Shown here in pieces: positions 26,740 through 34,984 of a DNA stretch of 64,000 bases. Where the stretch lies: NCBI RefSeq assembly GCF_001675045.1, contig NZ_LYPA01000066.1, positions 1 through 64,000 on the forward strand, written 5' to 3'. Within the stretch, counting starts at the first letter, position 1; each line of letters starts with the position of its first letter. Origin of the DNA: Paenibacillus oryzae (GTDB lineage Bacteria; Bacillota; Bacilli; Paenibacillales; Paenibacillaceae). The position numbers and the translations under genes were made by a program. The notes under the pieces were generated by a model that was given only the letters and a program-made list of their open reading frames with translations, had not been told where the DNA came from and made no database searches.

Positions 26740-27351
26740 TCACTTCACAAACAGGTTTACTATGCTTTGAGCTTCTACAGCAACCGGAACCTCGTATCCT
26801 GGCGCCTTTTGCAGCGTAAGCCCCTGGATCAGGCTGACCAAATAAAAGGCCAACTGGGTGGGATCGCCGTCCTTGATTTCACCCCGCTTTTGCCCTTCTG
26901 CCATAATGGAGGCGATTGGTGCGAGGTTATCCGTGAATCGGTCCGTTACATCCCTTCGGATTTGATGCGAGATAAGATGGCTTGTTCGTACATTCTGGCG
27001 AATCATCGTAAGCGCCCAGTTTTCTTCCACCGTCAGCCAATCCCGTGTTAGTCTGGCCAGCTTGGCGAGCGGCGGCTCATCGAGCCGCTCCAGTTCCCTG
27101 ACCAGCTCGCCATAATTTTGCTGGGAACGCTTCAGCAGCACATCCAGCAGCTCCTCTTTTGACTTGAAATAATGATACAAATTGCCGATGCTGATTCCAG
27201 CTGCCTGAGCGATATCCTTCATGCTGGTTGCGCCGATTCCTTTGCCTGCTATCGTATAGACGGCAGAATCCAATATGTCGCTTATCTTCTGATCTCTGTG
27301 CTGCATGTCTCGGTCAACGTTCCGGGGTGACAACTTCATTCCTCGTTTCAT
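26740..27351 (-). CDS. TetR family transcriptional regulator
   Basis: A 203-residue one-component repressor. The helix-turn-helix is GATSMKDIAQAAGISIGNLY followed by HYFKSKEELL (about residues 40-70), the standard TetR signature. The C-terminal domain shows no ligand clue. It lies upstream of and in the same direction as the Ssu-like operon, and the palindrome at 26655-26684 sits between them, so it probably controls that operon. The N-terminal extension before RDQKISDILDSA is longer than normal; later Met codons (near residue 5 or 16) are possible starts. Confidence 0.9.
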   Translation of the reverse strand: MKRGMKLSPRNVDRDMQHRDQKISDILDSAVYTIAGKGIGATSMKDIAQAAGISIGNLYHYFKSKEELLDVLLKRSQQNYGELVRELERLDEPPLAKLARLTRDWLTVEENWALTMIRQNVRTSHLISHQIRRDVTDRFTDNLAPIASIMAEGQKRGEIKDGDPTQLAFYLVSLIQGLTLQKAPGYEVPVAVEAQSIVNLFVK

Positions 27352-27443
27352 GGCCTTTTTTTTCGTATTGTATCATACATCCTCTTTGCGACATATTTGG
27401 TTCGGCTGGATTTCCTTCCAAATAGTCCTCGCATTCTATCCCA

Positions 27444-27815
27444 TTATTGCGCCAGCTTGCCTAAACGGTTAATAGGAGCTGCCATCCAGCCTTCCGAATT
27501 GGCTGGCTGCATTCCCACCGCTTTCCCGGTATTGGCATCTGCCGACAATTCCAGAAACCACGCTTCATCGTCCGTCGCCAACGCCAGATCGATCAAATCC
27601 GGAACAAGCGGACTTCCCGCAAGCTGAACATCCGGCAGAGCCCTTAGCCATATTGAACGCACGCTCGTCTTTTTGCCGATTAAGGGCTCCTGGTCGCTTT
27701 TCACCACATAAACAGAAGCGATCCCTCTAATATTATCCAGAGAATCAACAAATCCGTGAATCAATGCGCCTTCTCTCGTTCTGCCCATAACCCAATCCTC
27801 GACGTGAATATTCAT
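27444..27815 (-). CDS. conserved hypothetical protein
   Basis: A 123-residue protein beginning MNIHVEDWVMGRTREGALIH. There is no membrane segment or signal; the sequence looks like a compact beta-rich fold followed by an acidic helix (SPLVPDLIDLALATDDEAWF). The phrases VDSLDNIRGIASVYVVKSDQ and WMAAPINRLGKLAQ suggest a small conserved Paenibacillus family; I do not know its function. Start at 27815 was chosen for GAGGCGGTG upstream; the frame extends 31 residues further with a low-complexity, threonine- and valine-rich stretch that is actually promoter DNA. Confidence 0.7.
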   Translation of the reverse strand: MNIHVEDWVMGRTREGALIHGFVDSLDNIRGIASVYVVKSDQEPLIGKKTSVRSIWLRALPDVQLAGSPLVPDLIDLALATDDEAWFLELSADANTGKAVGMQPANSEGWMAAPINRLGKLAQ

Positions 27816-27874
27816 ATGCCGCACCGCCTCTGCTTTTTTTATTTCAACTGTAACAATAATGTTTACACTTGTTT

Positions 27875-27908
27875 CTGTAATTGTATTAATTACAGTTACA
27901 GTTGTCAA
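27875..27908 (-). promoter_or_regulatory. sigma-A promoter with embedded palindrome
   Basis: On the minus strand TTGACA (27908-27903), a 17-base spacer and TACAAT (27885-27880) form a near-consensus promoter. The palindrome CTGTAATT-AATAC-AATTACAG (27875-27895) covers the -10, and outer half-sites CTGTAAC (27848-27854) and GTTACAG (27895-27901) extend the symmetry. This is a repressor-site arrangement; the regulator is not identifiable. Confidence 0.65.
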
Positions 27909-27951
27909 GTCCTGCCCCTCATTCTGGACACTGCCTTTTATAGGTTACAGC

Positions 27952-27980
27952 TTTACGTTGATAATCGTTATCAATATAAT
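27952..27980 (+). promoter_or_regulatory. promoter with Fur box
   Basis: TTTACG (27952-27957), a 17-base spacer and TATAAT (27975-27980) make a good sigma-A promoter for the AraC gene. TGATAAT-C-GTTATCA (27959-27973) fills the spacer and matches the 7-1-7 Fur consensus TGATAATnATTATCA at all but one base. Iron repression of the AraC gene is strongly suggested. Confidence 0.82.
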
Positions 27981-28015
27981 GGTGATAAGGCAACTGCATG
28001 AAGGAGCGAATGTTT

Positions 28016-30007
28016 ATGTTAAGACTGGACGAGCAAATTTTGCTATGGAACCATACATCTGTCAAAGTGCTGGATATTCGGCAAATGAGATTGGAAGCCC
28101 GGGAAGAGATTGCGGGGTACCGCCTGCCCGCTAACGCTTTTATTTGCTCCTTTCAGGGAGGTGCTCAAGTTCGGCTAAACGGCACGGCTTACCGGATGGA
28201 GAGATCCCATGTTTTGCATGGCGTTTGCGGGGCAACCCTTCATATCGCGGCTAATGAGCCCTTCCATTATTGGCTTGTCCTTTACAAAGCTTCCTTGATG
28301 CTGCCGCCCGCAAAGCGATGGTTCAGCTTATTTTCCAATAACCGTCCCTTTCATGAAATGTTCAGCTTCGCTCCATTAAATCCCTTGGCCTTACAAAACC
28401 TTCTGGAGCAAATGCATCGGGATTGGAGCAGCCGCGATCCCCTTCTTACTCTACGCGCAAGGTCGTTCTTTTTTCCGTTTGTCTACGAGCTGCTTAGTCA
28501 GATGAAATGCGCCGGGATGGAGTCGCTGCGCCCTGATCCCCTCACACAGGCGCTCCGCTATATGGAAGAGCGTTACATGCAGCCGATTACACTGGAGGAG
28601 ATGGCAGCCATGCTTGGCTGCAGCGTCAGCTATGTCACCAAGCTGTTCAAAAAAAAGCTGCAAACCAGCCCGATGCGCCATCTTGCGGAATTGCGGCTTG
28701 AGGCTGCAGCCAAGCTGCTGCTTCAATCTGACGCTCCGCTTCAGCTTATTGCCGAGCAGGTCGGTTATCCCGATGCACACGCGTTAAGCCGAAGCTTCAA
28801 AAAGCATTACCGCTATTCGCCTTCAGCCTTCAGATCAAGAGCCGATGCCGCACCAAAAACAATACCAAAAATGCCAGCTCGCCGTACCGGATTTGCCCTT
28901 CTTCCCCCTTCGTCTCAATGCTATAGTGTTGATGGCGGTGAAAACCATTCTCACTTAAAGGAATATGGAGGGGTATCCTTGTACAAAACAAAAAAATCAG
29001 CTTCATTTACGGCTGCAACATTAATGATCGGCTTATCGCTTCTGCTGAGCGCCTGCTCCGGCAATCCGGCTCCCGGCCCATCGCCCGCAGCCTCCGAAAG
29101 CGCGTCGGCTATTCAGGCAACGGCAACGCCGGCAGCCCAGGAAAGCACAGCCCCGGCTGCCGCAACAAAAGTATATACGAGCAGCTTCGGCAGTGTTACG
29201 ATTCCAGCCAATCCCGAGCGGATTGTCGATTTGACGGGCAGCGCTATCGGCAACCTGCTTCAGCTAGGCGTCAAACCAATCGCCGCTGTAGATTTTGGAC
29301 TGGAAAATCCGTTTCATGAAGGCATGATAGAGGGCATCCAAAATATAGGCGACGGCAGCGATCCCGAGGCCATTCTTACGCTTGATCCCGATCTGATCAT
29401 TATATTCAGCTACGTGGGCGAAGAGGTTTACGAAACGCTTTCGCAAATCGCCCCAACCGTCCGCCTTGAATACGGCGCGCAAAAACCGGCAGAGCTGCTG
29501 CTTGAATTTGGTAAAATAACGGGCAAAGAGGAAGAAGCCCAAAGCTGGGTGGACAATTGGAAGCAAAAAATTGAAGCCGTCAAACCCGATATTGTGGCGG
29601 CCGTCGGCGACAAAACCGTGTCGATTCTTCAGCCCCATGCCAAAGGCATTTACGGCTGGGGAAATAAAGGCGGACGAGGCGGAGAAATTTTGTATGACGA
29701 GTTTGGTTTAAAAGCTCCTCCGCTGGTCAAGGAACAACTGATTGACGGAGAATTGGCCGGCCAGGACTTTTCGCTGGAGCAGCTGCCCCAATATGCCGGG
29801 GACTTTATTTTTACAAGCGAATTCGGCTGGGACAACGACACCTCCGGCTTGGCTTCCGCCCTTTACGATACCGCTCTGTGGAAAAATCTTGACGCCGTAA
29901 AAAATGGAAATGTGTTCCGCATTGATCCAATGGGCTTTTATTATAATGACCCTATCTCGCTGGAAAAACAGCTGGACTTTATCGTCGAAAGCTTACTGGG
30001 AAAATAG
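28016..30007 (+). CDS. AraC-type regulator in frame with a siderophore-binding lipoprotein
   Basis: One uninterrupted frame of 663 codons that reads as two genes. Residues 1 to about 290 are an AraC activator: a cupin-like sensor (about 10-120), then two helix-turn-helices (ITLEEMAAMLGCSVSYVTKL and APLQLIAEQVGYPDAHALSR). A low-complexity bridge follows, then from about residue 322 a complete lipoprotein with signal peptide, LLSAC lipobox and a FepB/FhuD-type ferric-siderophore-binding domain. Bacillus Btr joins similar domains, but its binding domain lacks a signal peptide. No stop codon separates the halves, yet the bridge holds a Fur-like box, GGAGGGG and a TTG start. ATG 28016 is chosen for AAGGAG nine bases before it. 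Either the stop between two genes was lost, or a fused protein coexists with the separate lipoprotein. Confidence 0.8.
   Translation: MLRLDEQILLWNHTSVKVLDIRQMRLEAREEIAGYRLPANAFICSFQGGAQVRLNGTAYRMERSHVLHGVCGATLHIAANEPFHYWLVLYKASLMLPPAKRWFSLFSNNRPFHEMFSFAPLNPLALQNLLEQMHRDWSSRDPLLTLRARSFFFPFVYELLSQMKCAGMESLRPDPLTQALRYMEERYMQPITLEEMAAMLGCSVSYVTKLFKKKLQTSPMRHLAELRLEAAAKLLLQSDAPLQLIAEQVGYPDAHALSRSFKKHYRYSPSAFRSRADAAPKTIPKMPARRTGFALLPPSSQCYSVDGGENHSHLKEYGGVSLYKTKKSASFTAATLMIGLSLLLSACSGNPAPGPSPAASESASAIQATATPAAQESTAPAAATKVYTSSFGSVTIPANPERIVDLTGSAIGNLLQLGVKPIAAVDFGLENPFHEGMIEGIQNIGDGSDPEAILTLDPDLIIIFSYVGEEVYETLSQIAPTVRLEYGAQKPAELLLEFGKITGKEEEAQSWVDNWKQKIEAVKPDIVAAVGDKTVSILQPHAKGIYGWGNKGGRGGEILYDEFGLKAPPLVKEQLIDGELAGQDFSLEQLPQYAGDFIFTSEFGWDNDTSGLASALYDTALWKNLDAVKNGNVFRIDPMGFYYNDPISLEKQLDFIVESLLGK
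28939..28953 (+). promoter_or_regulatory. internal Fur-box-like site
   Basis: TGAAAAC-C-ATTCTCA matches the 7-1-7 Fur consensus at 11 of 14 arm positions. It lies inside the long open frame, about 26 bases before the internal TTG start, with a TATAGT (28922-28927) just upstream that could be a -10. This is where a promoter would be if the binding-protein gene were separate. Confidence 0.55.
28979..30007 (+). CDS. iron-siderophore ABC transporter substrate-binding lipoprotein (internal TTG start)
   Basis: Same frame as the AraC regulator, but with its own signals: GGAGGGG (28967-28973) five bases before TTG at 28979. The product would start MYKTKKSASFTAATLMIGLS and continue to an LLSAC lipobox (Cys near residue 26), then an Ala/Pro/Ser linker and a binding domain of about 280 residues with TSSFGSVTIPANPERIVDLT at its head and FSLEQLPQYAGDFIFTSEFG and KNGNVFRIDP near its end. 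That is the normal 342-residue layout of FepB/FhuD-like lipoproteins, which capture ferric siderophores outside the membrane. No permease or ATPase genes follow, so it would use a transporter encoded elsewhere. Confidence 0.72.
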   Translation: MYKTKKSASFTAATLMIGLSLLLSACSGNPAPGPSPAASESASAIQATATPAAQESTAPAAATKVYTSSFGSVTIPANPERIVDLTGSAIGNLLQLGVKPIAAVDFGLENPFHEGMIEGIQNIGDGSDPEAILTLDPDLIIIFSYVGEEVYETLSQIAPTVRLEYGAQKPAELLLEFGKITGKEEEAQSWVDNWKQKIEAVKPDIVAAVGDKTVSILQPHAKGIYGWGNKGGRGGEILYDEFGLKAPPLVKEQLIDGELAGQDFSLEQLPQYAGDFIFTSEFGWDNDTSGLASALYDTALWKNLDAVKNGNVFRIDPMGFYYNDPISLEKQLDFIVESLLGK

Positions 30008-30045
30008 AGACTTGCCAAAATAATGGAATGAATAGATGCATAACA

Positions 30046-30098
30046 AGAAGCCGCCTCATCTCATCTGAAGCATACAGCAGATGAGATGGGCGGCTTCT
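30046..30098. terminator. long hairpin between convergent genes
   Basis: AGAAGCCGCC + CATCTCATCTG pairs with CAGATGAGATG + GGCGGCTTCT around a ten-base loop, a stem of about 21 bp. It sits 40 bases after the lipoprotein stop. T-runs beside it are weak on both strands, so it may act as a transcript-end stabiliser as much as a terminator. Confidence 0.55.
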
Positions 30099-30184
30099 GC
30101 CGCATTATTATAGCCAAGAATATCTTGCCGCTGCACCAGCCGATAAAACAGGCCATCTACAGTGTTGACGATATATCAATCCTG

Positions 30185-31075
30185 TTAAAGTACAGCAGTA
30201 CGCTCAAGACTTTCTCTTATATCTTTGATCAAAAGAACTTTTTCAGCCTCGGTGATGCCGTCCGCGCAAAGCTTTCGCGCCAATGCCGGCAAAATCCACG
30301 GCTCAGCCTCTTCTCTCGTAATACCCGTCTCCTTGCGGTATTCATCCAGAAAAACAGCAATCATCTCTTCTCTCCAGGCATCAAAACGCTTTAGGGCGGC
30401 CGGCGGCAGGGTAGAGGGCAAAATTGCATATCTAACCATAATGATATATTCCGCCAAATCCGCCTCTGGATTGCCGGCAGAAGCATTCATCCAATCCAGC
30501 ATGACGTAGGTTCCGTCATCCTTTATCATAATATTTTTAGGATTTGGATCACCGTGGCAAAACGCATTTTTTGAGGGTAATCCCTCCAAAATAGCAGCAA
30601 TTTTATCCGTTTCGCCTTTTGTCAAATATCCGGCTGCTTGTATCGCATATTTCATGCTTTCTCTCTGGGAAGGCAAGGAGCCATCATGCGGCTTGCTATG
30701 AATGGCGGCAAGGGCCCGGGCCGTCAGCCGAACGTCATTTTCTATAATTGGCGTGTCAGCTAAAGAGCTTGAGGCTTCCTTGGACAGCTCTCTCAAAAAA
30801 CGCTCCATAACCGTCTCGCCATAAATACGTTCAAAAATGATAGCTGGCCGCTCCTCCACCTTCAACAACCGGAAAGGCTGCGTGACTGGCAATCCGCTTT
30901 CCCATGCCAGCTTGTTATTGGCAAACTCCTTCTCCATGGCATCAAACCCCGTGTTGGGTTTAGCTATTTTGATAATTTGCCCGGCATCGCCCCAAACAAA
31001 CACCTCCGAGCACCCGCCTTCGGCAATCTTTTTACCTAAATGGTGATCCGGTTCTGTTCTCGATTCCTCTGTCAT
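30185..31075 (-). CDS. APH-family phosphotransferase
   Basis: A 296-residue protein of the aminoglycoside phosphotransferase / choline kinase-like fold. GKKIAEGGCSEVFVWGDAGQ is the nucleotide loop, IIKIAKP carries the ATP-binding Lys, NAFCHGDPNPKNIMI is the catalytic loop (Brenner motif HGDxxxxN) and YVMLDWMNASAGNPEADLAE holds the metal-binding Asp. The family also includes kinases of sugars, choline and macrolides, so an antibiotic role should not be assumed. It converges with the iron locus and is transcribed alone. Confidence 0.88.
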   Translation of the reverse strand: MTEESRTEPDHHLGKKIAEGGCSEVFVWGDAGQIIKIAKPNTGFDAMEKEFANNKLAWESGLPVTQPFRLLKVEERPAIIFERIYGETVMERFLRELSKEASSSLADTPIIENDVRLTARALAAIHSKPHDGSLPSQRESMKYAIQAAGYLTKGETDKIAAILEGLPSKNAFCHGDPNPKNIMIKDDGTYVMLDWMNASAGNPEADLAEYIIMVRYAILPSTLPPAALKRFDAWREEMIAVFLDEYRKETGITREEAEPWILPALARKLCADGITEAEKVLLIKDIRESLERTAVL

Positions 31076-31195
31076 CTTCCAAGCCCCTTTGCCATAAGTC
31101 CCATTTCTTACACTGCGAGTTTTTGGAAATTCAGGTAAGTTTCACTTTAGATTAGAACATTATGTAAGCGTAGTCAATAATTTTCTCGACATATA

Positions 31196-31239
31196 AAAAA
31201 AGACTGATTGACTCTCTGAAGAGTTGACAATCAGCCTTG
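31196..31239 (-). terminator. terminator of the PilZ-SUFU operon
   Basis: AAGACTGATTG (from 31202) pairs with CAATCAGCCTT (31229-31239), with inner CTC/GAG pairs, and the minus-strand transcript ends in seven T. It lies 15 bases after the SUFU stop codon. Confidence 0.75.
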
Positions 31240-31253
31240 TGCAATTATTGGAG

Positions 31254-32312
31254 TCAGCCTATCGTTTGTACGATGTTTCCATCGGTATCCTTAATGTGAG
31301 TAGGCACAATTTCAATGATAACTGACGGGAAGGATGGAGGAATGATCTTTCCTGCAACGGGCTGTAGCAAAAAGCCCCATTCCTGGGCAGTCTCTGGAGA
31401 CAGCAGCAAATCGATGCCGCCGTCCCTCTCCTCGACGGCGTTGGATTCACCCGGCTTTAATACAATCTGGCAGCTGGACGAAACCAGAGTGAGCGTCCGA
31501 TTATACGGTAACCGCCCGCTGAGCAGTCCCCCAACAATAGCCGCCTGCTTTGCGCCGACCGTAAGAATATATATCCCTGCTTCGTCCCCCTCTTCGCCGC
31601 CGCGCCAATCCAGCTGCTCCACGAATAAAATCCCCGTGCTGGACCCTTCACGCTTTGCTCCATCCGTAATGGCTTCAAGCGCCTCGGGACGCTCCAGAAT
31701 GGAAGGCCGCTCCAAATCCGTCATGTACAGTGGATAATAAGTCTTCAGAGTCTCCAGCAGACCATTCGTATTCCACATCTGGGTGGCCTGCAGCTCGTCG
31801 GCGGTAATTCCTACCACCTGAACAAACTCCACCATTCCGTTTGGCGTATGTATTTCTCCAAGCACGGGATCGGTGACAAAACCAAGCGCAGTCAGCCTCG
31901 TGTCGGATTCCAGCCTGATGGGGCTGTTGGCATCCATATGGTCGCCGGAATGAAAAACATTCCCGCTTTTGAATACATAACGGGCCAAATTTTGCAGCAA
32001 ATTCATACACCAGGCGGGGGGTTCATCCTCTCCCGGCTCTTTCGCCAGACGCATCGTCAGCTCGAAGCCATAGCCGCTATACGTCTCATCCTCGGATTCC
32101 TTCTCGTAAAGGTCGGAAAAACCGTACGTGACATAATGCCAATGCGGTACAGGCTGTTCCGCGCTATACACGCTAATGCCGTCAAGCGGGTCGTTGCCGC
32201 CCAGCATATAAGGTATTGACGTTCCGTAATGCCGCGCCTGCTGCTCCCCATAGATGTTCTCCAATGCCGTGTCTATGGCGTTCCAGCCGATTGCGTCAAC
32301 TTCTTCACTCAT
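31254..32312 (-). CDS. suppressor of fused (SUFU) domain protein
   Basis: A 352-residue cytosolic protein with a SUFU domain over about residues 8-190: DALENIYG-like start, GNDPLDGISVYSAEQPVPHW, HYVTYGFSDLY, SGYGFELTMRLA and PAWCMNLLQNLARYV are the classical motifs. The remaining C-terminal half (about 195-352) looks like a beta-rich SUFU-associated region. Bacterial SUFU proteins are known mainly as predicted immunity or partner-binding proteins; I see no toxin gene beside it. ATG 32312 has GAAGGAGGAG upstream; an in-frame extension to 32408 overlaps the PilZ gene. It is 34 bases after pilZ, in one operon. Confidence 0.88.
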   Translation of the reverse strand: MSEEVDAIGWNAIDTALENIYGEQQARHYGTSIPYMLGGNDPLDGISVYSAEQPVPHWHYVTYGFSDLYEKESEDETYSGYGFELTMRLAKEPGEDEPPAWCMNLLQNLARYVFKSGNVFHSGDHMDANSPIRLESDTRLTALGFVTDPVLGEIHTPNGMVEFVQVVGITADELQATQMWNTNGLLETLKTYYPLYMTDLERPSILERPEALEAITDGAKREGSSTGILFVEQLDWRGGEEGDEAGIYILTVGAKQAAIVGGLLSGRLPYNRTLTLVSSSCQIVLKPGESNAVEERDGGIDLLLSPETAQEWGFLLQPVAGKIIPPSFPSVIIEIVPTHIKDTDGNIVQTIG

Positions 32313-32346
32313 AGCAGCTCCTCCTTCAACCTGAGAGAAATAATGA

Positions 32347-32721
32347 TCAAACGGCGATAATGCGCCCATGCCCTGCAAGCTCCCGAAGCTCGCGCGGCAA
32401 AATATCATGATCCTCCTCCGGTATGTTCAGCTTGATGCCGTAGCGATTGCCTTCATCATCGGGCAGGCTCCAGCGAAGCTCTCCAACCAGAGTAAGGGGC
32501 TCTTCATTTAATACTAGCCCTAGACTAACCTCTATTTGTCGCTCCTCAATCGGAAGCAGCAGCGGCAGCCACACGCAACAGCCCGACTTGCTAATGTTGT
32601 AGAGAATAGCTTTAACGGGCTTGGAAAGCGTCTGTACGCCGTCAATGCTCAAAAGTCGAAGCTCAAACGCTATTGGCTCCTTGAATACGTATCGAAATGG
32701 GGTCTGTCTGCGATTGATCAT
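32347..32721 (-). CDS. PilZ domain protein
   Basis: A 124-residue single-domain PilZ protein, a probable cyclic-di-GMP receptor. MINRRQTPFRYVF carries the RxxxR-type Arg pair, and ILYNISKSGCCVWLP the (D/N)-x-S-x-x-G motif, with the N/D variant at the first position. The C-terminus has GEL-RWSLPDDEGNRYGIKL, the usual end of the barrel. GGAGG lies 5 bases before the ATG. It is the first gene of a two-gene operon with the SUFU gene; a functional link is possible but not shown. Confidence 0.85.
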   Translation of the reverse strand: MINRRQTPFRYVFKEPIAFELRLLSIDGVQTLSKPVKAILYNISKSGCCVWLPLLLPIEERQIEVSLGLVLNEEPLTLVGELRWSLPDDEGNRYGIKLNIPEEDHDILPRELRELAGHGRIIAV

Positions 32722-32840
32722 AGAGGCCTCCGTTAGCGTAATTTTGTAACCGCTATTTTCTATTATACGTATTCATCGTCAGGAAAACAGAGGAAATGAA
32801 TAAGTGACCCTATATTTTTCCTATATTTAGAGGGAATTCC

Positions 32841-33359
32841 TCAATTTGAAGGCTTTATTTCCCTATAATACAGATTAGTCGTATGATATTCTCCGTTTGC
32901 CGACTTCGCAAAACGGGGAATGCTGCCAGCTTTAATGTAGCCAAGCGATGTATACAGCTGATTGGAAGGATCGCCGTCCCTCGTATCCAGTACCAGCAGT
33001 GTTTTTCCCATTCCCATTGCAGTTGTTTCAGCGGCTTCCATCAACACGCGCCCGATCCCTCTCCGGCGAAAGCGCGGATGCGTCATAAGCTTGGCAATTT
33101 CTACACGGTGATCGCCGTTGGCCTTCATGCAGAAGTGCAACTGAACGGTACCAGCCAGCGCTCCATCCGCAAAAGCGCCTAACAAAAGCACATCGGGCGC
33201 TAATACGCCCCTCCAATAAGCCTCGGCCTCCCCAAGACTCAAAGGTGGAAGAAAACCGATAGACGCCCCTCCTTCAACAACCAGACTAAGCATCTCTGAA
33301 AATGGCGCTATATAGGGGTCGATTTCCGTAATTTGTTTAATAGCCAGTTCATTCGGCAT
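32841..33359 (-). CDS. GNAT family N-acetyltransferase
   Basis: A 172-residue acetyltransferase. The acetyl-CoA loop is RFRRRGIGRVLMEAAETTAM (Q/R-x-x-G-x-G/A), followed by LLVLDTRDGDPSNQLYTSLG and YIKAGSIPRFA, a pattern common in GNATs that modify small molecules. VEIAKLMTHPRFRRRG is strand 4 with its lysine-rich variant. GAGGAGG precedes the ATG. Acceptor unknown. Confidence 0.88.
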   Translation of the reverse strand: MPNELAIKQITEIDPYIAPFSEMLSLVVEGGASIGFLPPLSLGEAEAYWRGVLAPDVLLLGAFADGALAGTVQLHFCMKANGDHRVEIAKLMTHPRFRRRGIGRVLMEAAETTAMGMGKTLLVLDTRDGDPSNQLYTSLGYIKAGSIPRFAKSANGEYHTTNLYYREIKPSN

Positions 33360-33555
33360 TGTGTTTCCTCCTCGGCTTTTTGAAATATTTGAAAGGACGG
33401 CAGAGCCGGCCTTCTCCAGCTGCTGTTGTAATTATTATTGATTATACACCTTCTCATGAGAATCGGGACTATCGTTGTCAAACTTCTGAATCATGACAAA
33501 ATAAGACTTTTTTTGATACGATTAGAGCCAACGACAGCGTAATGGGAGGTAAAGA

Positions 33556-34839
33556 ATGACAGGAGCAGCAAACCGTCCCCTGATGTCTTTGGCTGAGGCC
33601 TACCGGCTGTCGAAAAAGTCGGAATTCAGGCGTCTTGGTATCGTAACCGCCCTGCTTTTTTTCGTTTTGGCGCTTTCGGTCGTTTTTTATTCCATTCAAT
33701 TTGAATATGTGTATGCCTTTTTTATTCTGATCTCGACCTTGTTTTTGTGTTATCTGCTGGTTTGGCACAACAGGCTTACCGATTACCTTGGCTACAGGCG
33801 CTTTGTCAGGCAATGGCCTGAGCTGTGTGCTGTTCCGGAGCAAGTCGTTTGGATGTATATTTCCACTTCCGGCCTGCATGGCCATTTGTACAACATTGTA
33901 ATAGCCGATTCCTTTGGCAACCGCCACCTGCTGGACTTCGCCGACGATTCCCTAATGGCCGAACGCTGGTTGCAGGCGGGAAAAGAGACCTTTCCGCTTT
34001 GTATTTTTGGACATGAGCCGGAAGACGGACTTTTTGACCTTTATACAAAAGACCCTGCCGTTTTTTACCTCTATGCCAAAAGACTTATGCAGCCCGTGAA
34101 GGGACTACCCGTTCTGTCGCTTCAGCAAGCCCGGCAGCATGCCCGGATGATGCCCGCACACACTCCCCCCTCTACCTTTGAAGGCTTGCCGCAGGACCCC
34201 ATAATCCGGTTTATGGTCGGCTGCGACATCCGATTTTGCATCATGCCCAATGCTTACTCCATATTTGAAGTAATTAGAGAAACTGGCCTTTACGTTAACA
34301 AAATGCCGCTCTTTTTTGCTGAAATTTTCTACAGTCTGGATTATGCAAAAGATCGTTATCACGGCTCCGATTCTATAAAAGAAACGATGGAAAATGACGC
34401 CTTGGAGCGTCTGGCGCGATTTTGGGATATTACGGACAGGCCAAGCCTGATCCATTATTTGAATTGGCTTTTGCAAACCGGGCAACGGGGCGATATTAAC
34501 ATAAAGGAAATCAGCTCTGTCCGGAACATATTCCCTCATGTTCGTACAACGGCAGGTTTTGATATTGCGCGATTTGTACAAATCGTCCGATGCGGGCTCG
34601 TGACGGGGTTATTGAATGATTCCGATGAGGCCGAAGCATGGCTCGCAAAATGCCATCGTTTGTTTACGTGCCATTTTGCCGGATACGATGATTTTGTAGA
34701 CAGTTATCTGGCGGGGTTATATGCCTGGAGTCCCACTGCGTATCAGGCAGGACTGCAGGGAGTTTGTTATGCGTATATGAACCCATATTGCCCGTGGAAC
34801 ACGCATAAAGGCGGAAGCCTCCATTTTAATACAAAGTGA
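33556..34839 (+). CDS. DUF1266 domain protein with N-terminal membrane hairpin
   Basis: A 427-residue protein. Two membrane helices (about residues 30-50 and 55-75: LGIVTALLFFVLALSVVFYS and FFILISTLFLCYLLVWHN) are followed by a cytosolic region. The C-terminal 200 residues fit DUF1266: ALERLARFWDITDRPSLIHY, LNWLLQTGQRG, then FDIARFVQIVRCGLVTGLLN and FAGYDDFVDSYLAGLYAWSP. The role of DUF1266 is not established; members occur in toxin-immunity and stress loci. GGGAGG precedes the ATG. No partner gene is linked. Confidence 0.78.
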   Translation: MTGAANRPLMSLAEAYRLSKKSEFRRLGIVTALLFFVLALSVVFYSIQFEYVYAFFILISTLFLCYLLVWHNRLTDYLGYRRFVRQWPELCAVPEQVVWMYISTSGLHGHLYNIVIADSFGNRHLLDFADDSLMAERWLQAGKETFPLCIFGHEPEDGLFDLYTKDPAVFYLYAKRLMQPVKGLPVLSLQQARQHARMMPAHTPPSTFEGLPQDPIIRFMVGCDIRFCIMPNAYSIFEVIRETGLYVNKMPLFFAEIFYSLDYAKDRYHGSDSIKETMENDALERLARFWDITDRPSLIHYLNWLLQTGQRGDINIKEISSVRNIFPHVRTTAGFDIARFVQIVRCGLVTGLLNDSDEAEAWLAKCHRLFTCHFAGYDDFVDSYLAGLYAWSPTAYQAGLQGVCYAYMNPYCPWNTHKGGSLHFNTK

Positions 34840-34984
34840 TGTGACACCTTCAATACAAAGTGACGTGACAGCCCTCCTTCCCATTTCACAAAAATCCCCT
34901 AACTGTTAATTTTGTCATAGACTTATCCCCTGCCGCTGGCTTTATAATGACGGGTATGTCTAAAAACAAGGAGAGCTGTTTTTC

